From NCBI GenBank assembly GCA_025924315.1, contig JAICIO010000003.1, positions 1 to 64,000 on the forward strand: 64,000 nt of DNA. Direction: 5' to 3'. This DNA comes from Phycisphaerae bacterium. GTDB taxonomy: Bacteria; Planctomycetota; Phycisphaerae; Tepidisphaerales; Tepidisphaeraceae. Of this stretch, positions 43,143 to 51,279 are shown in pieces. The position numbers and the translations under genes were made by a program. Within the stretch, counting starts at the first letter, position 1. Each line of letters begins with the position of its first letter. The notes beneath the pieces were generated by a model. That model saw nothing but the letters and a program-made list of their open reading frames with translations. It was not told the DNA's origin and did not search any database.

Positions 43143-44957
43143 TTATAGATGGATTGCTCGGCCGTCGGCGACGCCGGCGGCTTCCATGACCGCTTCGCTC
43201 ATTGTCGGATGCGGATGCATCGCTTCGATTATTTCGGCCTCCGTCGCTTCGAGTTTTCGCGCCAGGACGAGTTCGCTCAGCAGCTCGGTCACGTTCTCGC
43301 CGATCATGTGCACGCCGAGGAGTTCGCCGGTTTGCTTGTCGAAGATCAGTTTGACGAAACCTTCGCTCTCGCCGGCGGCGAGGGCTCGGCCGCTCGCGCT
43401 GAAGGGGAACTTGCCGACCTTGATGTCGCGCTTCTGCTCGCGGACCTTCTTTTCGGTCATCCCCATGCTCGCGACCTGCGGATGCGTGTACGTGCAACCC
43501 GGGATGTAGCGGTAATCGATCTCATGGTCCGACACGCCGCAGATGCGCTCGACGAGATACACCGCCTCGTGATGGGCGACGTGCGCGAGGTCCGCGTGAC
43601 GCTGGCCGTCCATGCTGATGACGTCGCCGATCGCCCACACGCCCTCCACATTCGTCTTGTAGTTGTGATCGACCTTTACGCGGTTCTTGAAGATCTCGAG
43701 CTTCGAATCGGGACCAACAAGACCTTCGAGATTTCCCGTCACGCCAACCGCGACCAGCACCACATCAGCATCGACGGATGATCCACCGGAGAGTGTGACG
43801 CGCATCGCGTCACCATTCTTTTCGAGCTTCTCGGTCTTGGTTTTCACCATCACCTTGATGCCGCGTTTGCTGAACGAGCGCTCGAGCGCCAGGGAAACAT
43901 CTTCGTCCTCGATCGGCAGCAGGTGATCCATCATTTCGATGATCGTGACCTCGGTGCCGATGGCGTTGTAGAAGTCCGCGAACTCGCAGCCGATCGCCCC
44001 CGCGCCGATGATCGCCATGCGCTTGGGCTGTTGCTTGAGCGTCATTGCTTCGCGCGAGGTGATGATCCTCGTGCCATCGAATGGCATTCCGGGCAGTTGC
44101 GTCGCTTTCGCGCCGGTCGCGATGATGATGTCGCGGGCGGTGACTTCTTTCGTGCCGTCTTTTCCGGTGATTTTGACCTTGTGCGGCGCGATCAATTGAC
44201 CGGTACCCATCTCGCTCTTCACTTCGTACTTCTTGAACAGGTGCGCGATGCCCTTCGACAATTTCTCCGCAATGCCCCGACTGCGGCCGACGATCTTGGA
44301 GAAATCAACCTTCATATTGTCGAACGATACGCCACGCGTCGCCGCCTCAGTCTTCATGCGACGAACGAACGCGCCGTCTTCGAGCAGCGCCTTGGTCGGA
44401 ATGCATCCCCAGTTCAGGCACGTCCCACCGAGATTCTCTTTCTCGATGCAAAGCACACGCTTCTTGAGCTGCCCCGCCCGAATCGCAGCTGCATAGCCGG
44501 CAGGCCCCCCACCGATCACGACAATATCGAATTGATAATTGCCACTCGAAGGAGCCGCTTGCGGCTTAGCGGGAGAACCAGACGGCGCGGCAGTCGCTTG
44601 CGTCTTCGCAGGAGGCGCCGCCGGAGTAGCTTTCGGCGCTTCGGGCTTGGGCGCACTCGGCGCCGCGCCCCCACTTGCGCGACCCGCAAACTGCTTCTTC
44701 ACCTCAGCCGGATTTTCGGACCCCGTCGCGATCACCGCAATCAATCCCCCCACCCCAACCTTATCCCCCTCTTTCGCCACGATCAGCGCCAGCGTTCCCC
44801 CATCAAACGCCTCCATCGGCATCGTCGCCTTGTCCGTCTCCACGTCCGCGATTTCTTCTCCGGCCTTTACACGATCGCCCTCTTTTTTGTGCCATTTGAC
44901 GAGCGTTCCCTCGCTCATCGTGTCGGACAGCTGCGGCATGGTGACTTCAACGGGCAT
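43143..44957 (-). CDS. lpdA: Dihydrolipoyl dehydrogenase (E3) with N-terminal lipoyl domain
   Basis: 604 aa. Residues 1-78 are a lipoyl domain with the lipoylation motif ETDKATMPME. Residues ~80-150 form a Pro/Ala/Lys linker. The rest is the E3 flavoenzyme: VVIGGGPAGYAAAIRAGQL, the redox pair in GGTCLNWGCIPTKALL, and the C-terminal HPHPTMSE with the active-site His. It reoxidises dihydrolipoamide in 2-oxoacid dehydrogenase or glycine-cleavage complexes. The linker DNA contains fragments matching dispersed repeats. A GGAGAAAG sequence supports the ATG at 44957; no E1/E2 gene is adjacent. Confidence 0.92.
   Translation of the reverse strand: MPVEVTMPQLSDTMSEGTLVKWHKKEGDRVKAGEEIADVETDKATMPMEAFDGGTLALIVAKEGDKVGVGGLIAVIATGSENPAEVKKQFAGRASGGAAPSAPKPEAPKATPAAPPAKTQATAAPSGSPAKPQAAPSSGNYQFDIVVIGGGPAGYAAAIRAGQLKKRVLCIEKENLGGTCLNWGCIPTKALLEDGAFVRRMKTEAATRGVSFDNMKVDFSKIVGRSRGIAEKLSKGIAHLFKKYEVKSEMGTGQLIAPHKVKITGKDGTKEVTARDIIIATGAKATQLPGMPFDGTRIITSREAMTLKQQPKRMAIIGAGAIGCEFADFYNAIGTEVTIIEMMDHLLPIEDEDVSLALERSFSKRGIKVMVKTKTEKLEKNGDAMRVTLSGGSSVDADVVLVAVGVTGNLEGLVGPDSKLEIFKNRVKVDHNYKTNVEGVWAIGDVISMDGQRHADLAHVAHHEAVYLVERICGVSDHEIDYRYIPGCTYTHPQVASMGMTEKKVREQKRDIKVGKFPFSASGRALAAGESEGFVKLIFDKQTGELLGVHMIGENVTELLSELVLARKLEATEAEIIEAMHPHPTMSEAVMEAAGVADGRAIHL
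44561..44609. repeat. Repeat fragments inside the lipoyl-E3 linker
   Basis: GCGGCTTAGCGGGAG (44561-44575) also occurs at 22641-22655, at the end of pepA. The 21 bases at 44589-44609 (GGCAGTCGCTTGCG.. to CTTCGC) are identical to 30196-30216 in the intergenic repeat. Both are read in the lpdA frame as linker residues such as PAKTQATAAPSG. Confidence 0.7.
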
Positions 44958-45033
44958 CGAACTTTCTCCAGTTTTGAAAGGCGATGAATGATATGGATTC
45001 GCTCGTGCATTGTCACTTAATCGATACGATCTC

Positions 45034-45112
45034 ATTTAGCCGCGCGGGCTTGCCCCGCGCGAGACGTCACTCACTCCGCGGCTTCCGCGCGGGGCGAGCC
45101 CCGCGGCTAAAT
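45034..45112. repeat. Composite double-hairpin repeat, TTTAGCCGCG type
   Basis: ATTTAGCCGCGCGGGC..GCCCCGCGC and GCGCGGGGC..GCCCCGCGGCTAAAT are inverted. Each half is a hairpin (GCGCGGG-CTTG-CCCCGCGC). It separates the divergent lpdA and ubiE genes. Confidence 0.85.
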
Positions 45113-45143
45113 GGAGAGAGCTTTCACTGGTCGACGAGAACCC

Positions 45144-45149
45144 TATAAT
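45144..45149 (+). promoter_or_regulatory. -10 box upstream of ubiE/menG
   Basis: A perfect TATAAT 12 bases before the ATG at 45162. Transcription would begin only a few bases before the start codon. The -35 candidate (CTTTCA, 17 bases upstream) is weak. Confidence 0.4.
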
Positions 45150-45161
45150 CCCGCGCCCTCG

Positions 45162-45977
45162 ATGACTCAGGCCTGGAACGACAACCTCCTTCGCAATCCG
45201 CACGCGGTCGCGGACAAGCGTACGCGCGTGCAGAAGATGTTCGCCGCCATCGCGCCGAGCTACGACCTGAACAATCGGCTGCATAGTTTGTGGATGGATC
45301 AGCGGTGGCGGAAGAAGGCGGTGAAGCTGGCGCTGATAAAACCTGCTGACCTTGTTGTCGATGTCGCATGCGGCACGGGTGATCTCGCAATTGAATTTGC
45401 AGAGGCGCTTTGGCAGCTAAATGATCGATATACGAGAGCTGTAAAGGCCGTAGTCGGTATCGATTTCACTTTTGACATGTTGGGGCAAGCAAAGCGCAAG
45501 ACCCGAGGCTATTTCGTCGATGCACCGAACGCCGTTGCTTGGCTAAAGGATAGCGCGACTGCATTGAATCAGTGGATTAATGGCGACGCCCAATCCCTTC
45601 CGCTGCCTGATCAATCCGCCGACGTCGTCTCCATCGCCTTCGGCATCCGCAACGTGCAGGAACCGCTGATCGCGATGAGGGAATTCTTCCGCGTGCTTCG
45701 GCCGGGCGGACGCGTGATCATCCTCGAGTTCTCCCTGCCGACGAACGCGATCCTTCGCGGGCTCTACAACTTTTACTTCCGCAAGATCCTCCCGCGCACC
45801 GCGACGCTGATCAGCGGCGACAAGACCGGGGCGTACAAATATCTGCCCGAATCGGTGAACACCTTCATCGGCCGCGAGCAGATGATGGACATGATGCGGC
45901 AGGCGGGCTTCACGCAGGTTGAACAATTCCCCCTCACCTTCGGCGTCTGCGTCTGCTACCGCGGGGTGAAGGCGTAG
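45162..45977 (+). CDS. ubiE: UbiE/MenG-type demethylmenaquinone methyltransferase
   Basis: 271 aa class I methyltransferase. RVQKMFAAIAPSYDLNNRLH, DVACGTGDLAIEF (SAM motif I), IAFGIRNVQEPLIAM and YKYLPESVNTFIGREQM are the UbiE/COQ5 signatures. It methylates the ring in the last step of menaquinone (or ubiquinone) synthesis; menaquinone is more likely in planctomycetes. Between motif I and motif II about 30 extra residues (WQLNDRYTRAVKAVV, LKDSATALNQWIN) interrupt the usual spacing, and that stretch is less GC-rich than its surroundings. The start at 45162 matches the family; the upstream ATG lies next to the repeat. Confidence 0.9.
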   Translation: MTQAWNDNLLRNPHAVADKRTRVQKMFAAIAPSYDLNNRLHSLWMDQRWRKKAVKLALIKPADLVVDVACGTGDLAIEFAEALWQLNDRYTRAVKAVVGIDFTFDMLGQAKRKTRGYFVDAPNAVAWLKDSATALNQWINGDAQSLPLPDQSADVVSIAFGIRNVQEPLIAMREFFRVLRPGGRVIILEFSLPTNAILRGLYNFYFRKILPRTATLISGDKTGAYKYLPESVNTFIGREQMMDMMRQAGFTQVEQFPLTFGVCVCYRGVKA

Positions 45978-45981
45978 CCGA

Positions 45982-47580
45982 TCAATTCAAGAAATCGTCG
46001 AGGCGATCGTCCTGATCGAGCAGCGATTCCAGCGACACGACCGTGCTCGTCTGCAGCGTCGGCTTTCGTGATTCGATCGTCATGTGAGCCGACTTGGAAT
46101 CCATCGGCGTTTGCGTCGGCGTTGCCGGGTTTGCGGGATCTGATGTCGGCGTGATGACTTGCAGAATCGGGCCATCGGTAAAATTCAAGTTCGCCGCGGG
46201 CCGCCCGGCGAGCTCTTTTTCCGTGACCAATTGCAAGGTGAATGTCTCGTTCACTTCGATCGTTCCACCATTGCCCGACGGACGACTCACGTGGAACGTC
46301 ACCTGATAACTCCCTCGATCCGCATACGCGTGCTGGCCCATCGCCGCGATCCGCGAACCGTTTGCGTTAGCGGCGGTGCCGACGGAATTCGTGCCGTCGC
46401 CCCAGTCGATGGTCACCGTGTAATCGTGATCGACACCGGTCGGATCGAGAATGGAGAGGAAGCCGTAATTCGAAACATCGTGATCGCCCGGATCGAGCCA
46501 AAGCACCGAGCCGATGGACGGATTTTCAACGATCAACCGTTCGGTGCCCGTGACCACTCCGCTACCAAATCCACCGTCGCGGCCGTCTTTGGTGTGGACG
46601 GAAATATCGAGGCCATATTGTGCATCGCCTGCGGCGTATTGGTGATCGCCGACGAGACTGAAGATCGCGTGACCCTGTGCATCGATGCGGCCGGTATCCA
46701 CGAACGCGCCCGTCGACGTTGCGCCGTCGCCCCAGATAATCTCGTTGCTGTACTGGTCAATCGGTTCCACCGCCGCGAACTCCGCCAGCGACTGATGAAC
46801 GTGCCCGTCGCTCGCGTAGAGCAACTGCCCTCCAGCGCCTGGCCAATCCAGTCGGATCGAACTGAGGGAGTAGTCGATCGAGACGTCTATTTGCTTTGAC
46901 GTCTGCACATGGCCCGACGTATCGAGCCGCTCAAGCGTCACCTTCGCCGTGTAGTTGCCCGATGCGCTGTAGTCCGGCGTACCCCAGACCTCACCCATGT
47001 TTTGATTGAGCTGAACGCGCCCCTCGGTGACCTGGCCGTTGCCCCAGTCAATGATCGCGCGGTACGGCGCGTCATCGGTCATGCCCGTATCGGTGAAGGT
47101 GAAGAGATCCGACTCAGGGTTGTTCTCGCTGCCATACGCGTGCGGTGACTTGCCGATCACTTGAATGCCATCTTCACCCGCGGCGAGATAGGTCCAGCTT
47201 CCCATCGAATCGCCACCATCGGCGTCGGTCTTCACTTGAAAGGTCACGCTGTAAACCCCTGCGGTTTTGTACGAGTGTCCGCCGCTGAGTGCCCAACGAT
47301 TGTTACCGAGCGACGTAAGCGTACCGGCGGTTTCCGCGCCGTCTCCCCATCTGATATTCGTCGTGTACTGGTCGGCGGGAACGTAACCGGTGAATTCGAG
47401 AAGCGTGGGGTTCACATCGAGCGATGCAATCGCCGTCGCGCGGAAATCCTGGTGTCCTTGGATGGGACCGGTCCATTCGGGCGTGCCAGTAGCGGCAAAC
47501 AGCAAGCGCTGTTCGAGCGTTTCAAAGTAAAGCGTCGCTGCGCGTCGAACCGAAACAAACCGCCGAATCATGTTGCTCAT
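45982..47580 (-). CDS. Surface protein with LEPR-like signal and PKD-type repeats
   Basis: 532 aa. The N-terminal FETLEQRLLFAA resembles the LEPRxLL motif seen on large planctomycete exported proteins. About five repeats of ~90-100 residues follow, each with an IDWGDGT-like strand (NIRWGDGAETAGTL, IDWGNGQVTEGRV, IIWGDGATSTGAF, IDWGDGTNSVGTA) and H-x-Y (GGHSYKTAGVYSVTFQV), the WGDG pattern of PKD domains. It is presumably exported to the cell surface. The C-terminus is acidic (LLDQDDRLDDFLN) with no anchor. Confidence 0.8.
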   Translation of the reverse strand: MSNMIRRFVSVRRAATLYFETLEQRLLFAATGTPEWTGPIQGHQDFRATAIASLDVNPTLLEFTGYVPADQYTTNIRWGDGAETAGTLTSLGNNRWALSGGHSYKTAGVYSVTFQVKTDADGGDSMGSWTYLAAGEDGIQVIGKSPHAYGSENNPESDLFTFTDTGMTDDAPYRAIIDWGNGQVTEGRVQLNQNMGEVWGTPDYSASGNYTAKVTLERLDTSGHVQTSKQIDVSIDYSLSSIRLDWPGAGGQLLYASDGHVHQSLAEFAAVEPIDQYSNEIIWGDGATSTGAFVDTGRIDAQGHAIFSLVGDHQYAAGDAQYGLDISVHTKDGRDGGFGSGVVTGTERLIVENPSIGSVLWLDPGDHDVSNYGFLSILDPTGVDHDYTVTIDWGDGTNSVGTAANANGSRIAAMGQHAYADRGSYQVTFHVSRPSGNGGTIEVNETFTLQLVTEKELAGRPAANLNFTDGPILQVITPTSDPANPATPTQTPMDSKSAHMTIESRKPTLQTSTVVSLESLLDQDDRLDDFLN

Positions 47581-47722
47581 GGAGAGAACCCCCGTAGGAA
47601 GATGAGACGACTATCCGTCTGTTATACAGACGCCGCGCAGAATTGTTTCTTTCATCTGCGTTTCGCGGCAGCCGTCGGCGGTAAGGCGGGGAAGAGGAAA
47701 CGATTGGGTGGCTTCTGCTTTC

Positions 47723-48289
47723 CTACTGAGGATGCACTTCGCCGCTCGCGCGCACGCGGCCCAGTCTTGGGAAAATGTTCTCGATCGCGAAGCGATGAGC
47801 GCTTGCGTCCATCGACGTCATCGCGTCTTCGACGAGCACCATGTCGAAGCCGAGTGCGGCGCCGGTTCTCGCCGTCGATTCCACGCCGAAGTTGGTGGAG
47901 ATCCCGCAGAGGACGATCGTGCGAATTTTTCGCTCGCGGAGTTTTTGTTCCAGGTCCGTATTGGGGAAGGCGTCCCAGAAGCGTTTCGAAATGAGCAGAT
48001 CGCTTGGCTGTTTGCGGGTTTCGGGGACGAGGTCGGAGGCACTGGGTGGTGGCGGAGGCGCGTTGGGATCGCGCGTGGGTTTGTCGACCGTCAGCTTCAC
48101 GAAGTTCGCCATGTCCACGTGAACGAATACGATCGGTGAGCCTTTCGCGCGGAAGCGGTCGCACAGGTCGGCGGCCCGTTTGACGACATCCATCGCCGCG
48201 TGCGGCGCTGTTTGCCGCGCGACGATCGCCTGTTGCAGATCGATCACCACGACTGCTGTTGCTTTTGCATCTAGATTCAGATCAGCCAT
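47723..48289 (-). CDS. Isochorismatase-family hydrolase-like protein without the usual catalytic Cys
   Basis: 188 aa. VVVIDLQQAIV gives the catalytic Asp and ISKRFWDAF the Lys. The segment that normally carries the nucleophile (..TNxCVESTAR) reads GISTNFGVESTARTGAALGF, with Gly in the Cys position. Cys-dependent amidases of the fold should therefore be excluded, while a PhzD-like vinyl-ether hydrolase, or a non-catalytic role, remains possible. A Pro-rich loop (PNAPPPPPSAS) is inserted in the middle. Confidence 0.8.
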   Translation of the reverse strand: MADLNLDAKATAVVVIDLQQAIVARQTAPHAAMDVVKRAADLCDRFRAKGSPIVFVHVDMANFVKLTVDKPTRDPNAPPPPPSASDLVPETRKQPSDLLISKRFWDAFPNTDLEQKLRERKIRTIVLCGISTNFGVESTARTGAALGFDMVLVEDAMTSMDASAHRFAIENIFPRLGRVRASGEVHPQ

Positions 48290-48415
48290 AGCCTTTCCAA
48301 GATAAAATCCGCGTTTCCGTGTTAGAAGGCAAAATCCGAATGGATTTCCAACTAAATCGAATACCCGCGCATACCACCTGATGTGCGGGCGTGAGAACCC
48401 GATGGGAAGGACCCG

Positions 48416-49045
48416 ATGAACTGGCCGCGACTGCTCGGCTCACGAGAGGCAAACGCCGACGAACAGCTCATGCGCCGGCTGAGACTCACAGGCGATCACG
48501 CCGCGTTTGCGGAATTGATGACGCGCTGGGAACCGCGCATTCGCCGGCTGTGCTACCGCATGACCGGCGACGAGCACCGCGGAGAGGATCTCACGCAGGA
48601 AACGTTTTCGCGCGTGTTCATGAATCGCCAGCAGTTCGATCCGTCGCGGAAGTTTTCGACCTGGCTTTGGCGGATCGCGCTGAACCTGTGTTACGAGGAA
48701 GCGCGACGCGCCGGCCGTCGCGGGGCGTTGCGAGATGAAGAAGGCGACGAGGCGGCGATTGATCCCGGCCCGCTTGAGCGCGCATTGCAATCCGAGCGAG
48801 TGGAGCTGCTGAGACGGGCTGTGCTCGCTCTGCCCGAATCGCACCGCGCGATCGTGACGCTGCGGGAATATGAGCAGCTGAAGTTTCGAGAGATCGCGGA
48901 GGTGCTCGATCTCCCTGAAGGCACCGTGAAGTGGCGAATGACCGAGGCGCTGAACGAGCTCAATGAGCGACTCAAGTCATTGAACGACGAGGTGCGAGAA
49001 ACACCGCCGAAGCCAGTGCTCCCGAAAGAGAGGTTGCTTCTATGA
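48416..49045 (+). CDS. ECF-type RNA polymerase sigma factor
   Basis: 209 aa. Region 2 (LMTRWEPRIRRLCYRMTGDE, EDLTQETFSRVFMNRQQF, FSTWLWRIALNLCYEEARRA) and region 4 (LPESHRAIVTLREYEQLKFR, EIAEVLDLPEGTVKWRM) are complete. It directs RNA polymerase to a stress- or envelope-linked set of promoters. The gene overlaps the anti-sigma gene by ATGA, so the two are translated together. GGGAAGGA precedes the ATG. Confidence 0.93.
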   Translation: MNWPRLLGSREANADEQLMRRLRLTGDHAAFAELMTRWEPRIRRLCYRMTGDEHRGEDLTQETFSRVFMNRQQFDPSRKFSTWLWRIALNLCYEEARRAGRRGALRDEEGDEAAIDPGPLERALQSERVELLRRAVLALPESHRAIVTLREYEQLKFREIAEVLDLPEGTVKWRMTEALNELNERLKSLNDEVRETPPKPVLPKERLLL

Positions 49046-49602
49046 ATCATCCCAAACCTGAAGAACTGGCGGATTTTTTGTATGACGAAGTTGATGCGGC
49101 AAAACGCGAGGAAATCACGAAACATCTCGCGTCATGCGAGACGTGTGCGGCACAGATTGCATCGTGGCGCACCGTTCGGAAAGAACTCGCGGGTTGGCAA
49201 ATTCCAACCACTGCTTCCTGCGCGCCACGAGCGATCAGTTTCGGTCAGCCGCTGAAATGGGCGGCCGCAGCGATCGTGCTTCTTTGCGTGGGTTACGGAA
49301 GCGCGCGTTTGACCTCGCCGTCGATCGATCCTTCCAAGCTCCGCGCCGAACTTGCGAAAGAAGTTCGCCAGGAAATCGCGAGCGAAATGACGCGTTACAG
49401 CGATCAGCAGCTGGCGCAGCAGGCGGAGTTTCAGCAATCGGTGGCGGCGTCGATCAATCGGCTGGCGGTGCAGCAGGTGACGGATCACACGACGCTTCGG
49501 AAGGATGTCGAGACCGTCGCGCTGCGGACGCAGGAAGAATTTGCTCGACTCGCGACGGTCGATCACACGGCCACGACGGGTACGAACCAAAGCGATCAAT
49601 AA
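49042..49602 (+). CDS. Zinc-binding anti-sigma factor, membrane-anchored
   Basis: 186 aa. The N-terminal HPKPEELADFLYDEVD and the HLASCETC zinc motif (HxxxCxxC) are the ZAS-type anti-sigma domain. One transmembrane segment (WAAAAIVLLCVGYGSARL) at ~residue 75-95 is followed by a ~90-residue coiled-coil-like, Gln-rich external part. It should hold the upstream sigma factor at the membrane until a signal releases it. Overlaps the sigma gene. Confidence 0.88.
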   Translation: MNHPKPEELADFLYDEVDAAKREEITKHLASCETCAAQIASWRTVRKELAGWQIPTTASCAPRAISFGQPLKWAAAAIVLLCVGYGSARLTSPSIDPSKLRAELAKEVRQEIASEMTRYSDQQLAQQAEFQQSVAASINRLAVQQVTDHTTLRKDVETVALRTQEEFARLATVDHTATTGTNQSDQ

Positions 49603-49615
49603 CCCAAACAAGTGA

Positions 49616-50539
49616 ATGAGGTGCTTCGTGAACTATGTGAAGCGAATTGCAGCAGCTGCGGTGATTGTCGGAACACTCAGCGCCGTCGCTCAGGAAAAGC
49701 CTTTACTCCGCGAGGCGAAGGTGGCGGCGGCTCCGAGTACAGAGCCTCAGAAATCCATCGATCAGCTGAAACGGACCCTCGACGCGCAACGTTCGGCGAT
49801 CGACGCCCAGCTGCAAGCGCAGAAGTATCAAATGATCAAAGGCGGCGGTTTTGGGAGCGCTGGCCGGAACGACGCGCTCGTATTCGCGTTGAGCTCGTCG
49901 TCCGACTCGCCGGTGCTTCTCGTCACCGCGCCGATGGATGACAAAATCCGCGGCGAGTGGAAAGAAGACCTCGCGATCATGAATAAGCTCCTCGAGAACG
50001 CGGTGCGAAGCTCCGGCGACGGCGCAGTCGGACAGGCGATGGGAATCACTCTTCAGACCACCGGTCGAGTCGCGCCGATCTATATGGAAGATTGCGGGCT
50101 GATCTTCCGCATGAGCGTGAACATTCCACTCGCGGCTTCCGGAAAATATCCGACGACCAAGACGAGCGCGCCGACAACCAAGCCGTCGGCGTGGGAACTC
50201 ACGAAGCGTCAGCTTTCCGGCCGCAACGACTACGTTCCCGACGGGGATTGGCAGATGTATGACCTGCAAGGTCGCACCGGAGCCTCGCCGCGCCCCACGT
50301 TCGATCAGGACAAGATCGATGCGCTGATCGCAACACTCGTCGCCCAGCTGCCGGAGGCGACACACTTTCGCCACCTCGGTGCGGGCGAATGGGTCTTCGT
50401 CTCGATCAGCGGAAGCGACGACGCGGGTACTCCGAAGCGCCTCACGCTCAAGGTGAATAAATCCGACATCGACGATGCCGCCACCGGGAAGATCAAGCAG
50501 GACGAGTTCAAGCATCGGGTCGCGCGAAGCATCAACTGA
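49616..50539 (+). CDS. Secreted protein of the sigma-factor operon, function unknown
   Basis: 307 aa, not recognised. Signal peptide AAAAVIVGTLSAVAQ, an N-terminal coiled-coil (LKRTLDAQRSAIDAQLQAQK) and a mixed alpha/beta body with a Thr/Pro-rich spacer (TTKTSAPTTKPSA). It follows the anti-sigma gene by 13 bases, so it is likely the exported target or sensor of the same unit. Confidence 0.7.
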   Translation: MRCFVNYVKRIAAAAVIVGTLSAVAQEKPLLREAKVAAAPSTEPQKSIDQLKRTLDAQRSAIDAQLQAQKYQMIKGGGFGSAGRNDALVFALSSSSDSPVLLVTAPMDDKIRGEWKEDLAIMNKLLENAVRSSGDGAVGQAMGITLQTTGRVAPIYMEDCGLIFRMSVNIPLAASGKYPTTKTSAPTTKPSAWELTKRQLSGRNDYVPDGDWQMYDLQGRTGASPRPTFDQDKIDALIATLVAQLPEATHFRHLGAGEWVFVSISGSDDAGTPKRLTLKVNKSDIDDAATGKIKQDEFKHRVARSIN

Positions 50540-50596
50540 CGTTTCATCCGGGTTCAAAAGTTGTGCGAGGTTCTCTTAACGAGAGGCAGGGACGTC

Positions 50597-51124
50597 ATGC
50601 GCGCACGGGATTTCAAAACGACGCAATTTGCGAAGCTTCGAATCGCGATCGTGCTCGTTGGAATGTTCAGCGTTCTGTGGTGCTGGGACGACATTCGCGA
50701 TTGGTTCACCGGCGCGCCGCGAGAGAGTTTGCTGCTCTTTACGTCGGCGGCGAGTCATGATCTGGGTGGCATTGATCGGGCACTATCGCAGGGCGCGGAC
50801 ATCAACGCGCGAAGTGCGATTGATACGACCGCTATCTTTTATGCATGCGATAATGGTGATGACGCGATGGTGAAGGCGCTGCTCAATCGGGGCGCGAATC
50901 CCAATGTGGACGCTCAGCACCTGCTCACGCCGCTCGGGAACGCCGTGGGGTCGGGAAGCGCACGATGTGTCGGCGAATTGCTTGCCGCCGGCGCGGATCC
51001 GAATGTTCTGCTGGGCAATTCGACGGTGCTCGACACGGCGGAGGCGCGCAACGATCGCAACATGGCAGCGCTTCTTCGCGAGCACGGCGCGAAGCGCGGG
51101 GTCGAGCTTCGCGCTGGCGCTTAA
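50597..51124 (+). CDS. Ankyrin-repeat membrane-anchored protein
   Basis: 175 aa. An N-terminal hydrophobic segment (RIAIVLVGMFSVLWCWDDI) is followed by about three ankyrin repeats: DLGGIDRALSQGADINARSA, DAMVKALLNRGANPNVDAQH, SARCVGELLAAGADPNVLLG. Ankyrin repeats mediate protein binding. The ATG at 50597 has GAGGCAGGG upstream; the frame begins earlier without support. It is in the same direction as the sigma unit, 57 bases after it, so it may be co-transcribed. Confidence 0.75.
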   Translation: MRARDFKTTQFAKLRIAIVLVGMFSVLWCWDDIRDWFTGAPRESLLLFTSAASHDLGGIDRALSQGADINARSAIDTTAIFYACDNGDDAMVKALLNRGANPNVDAQHLLTPLGNAVGSGSARCVGELLAAGADPNVLLGNSTVLDTAEARNDRNMAALLREHGAKRGVELRAGA

Positions 51125-51165
51125 GGATCAAACGCTCGATATTTCCGCAGGTTTTTGCCTCGCGT

Positions 51166-51193
51166 TTGACGTTCGCGGGCGGTCGCGTACGAT
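51166..51193 (+). promoter_or_regulatory. Sigma-70-like promoter of tRNA-Pro
   Basis: TTGACG at 51166-51171 and TACGAT at 51188-51193 are 16 bases apart, placing initiation a few bases before the tRNA at 51205. Confidence 0.6.
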
Positions 51194-51204
51194 TGGCCAC
51201 AGCG

Positions 51205-51279
51205 CGGGGCGTAGCTCAGCTTGGCTAGAGCGCCTGGTTTGGGTCCAGGAGGTCGCAAGTTCGAATCTTGTCGCCCCGA
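51205..51279 (+). tRNA. tRNA-Pro (anticodon UGG)
   Basis: 75 bases fold as a cloverleaf. Acceptor arms are CGGGGCG (51205-51211) and CGCCCCG (51272-51278) with discriminator A. The anticodon stem CCTGG/CCAGG holds loop TTTGGGT with TGG at 51240-51242. GTTCGAATC is the T-loop. CCA is not encoded; it would be added after transcription. Confidence 0.97.
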
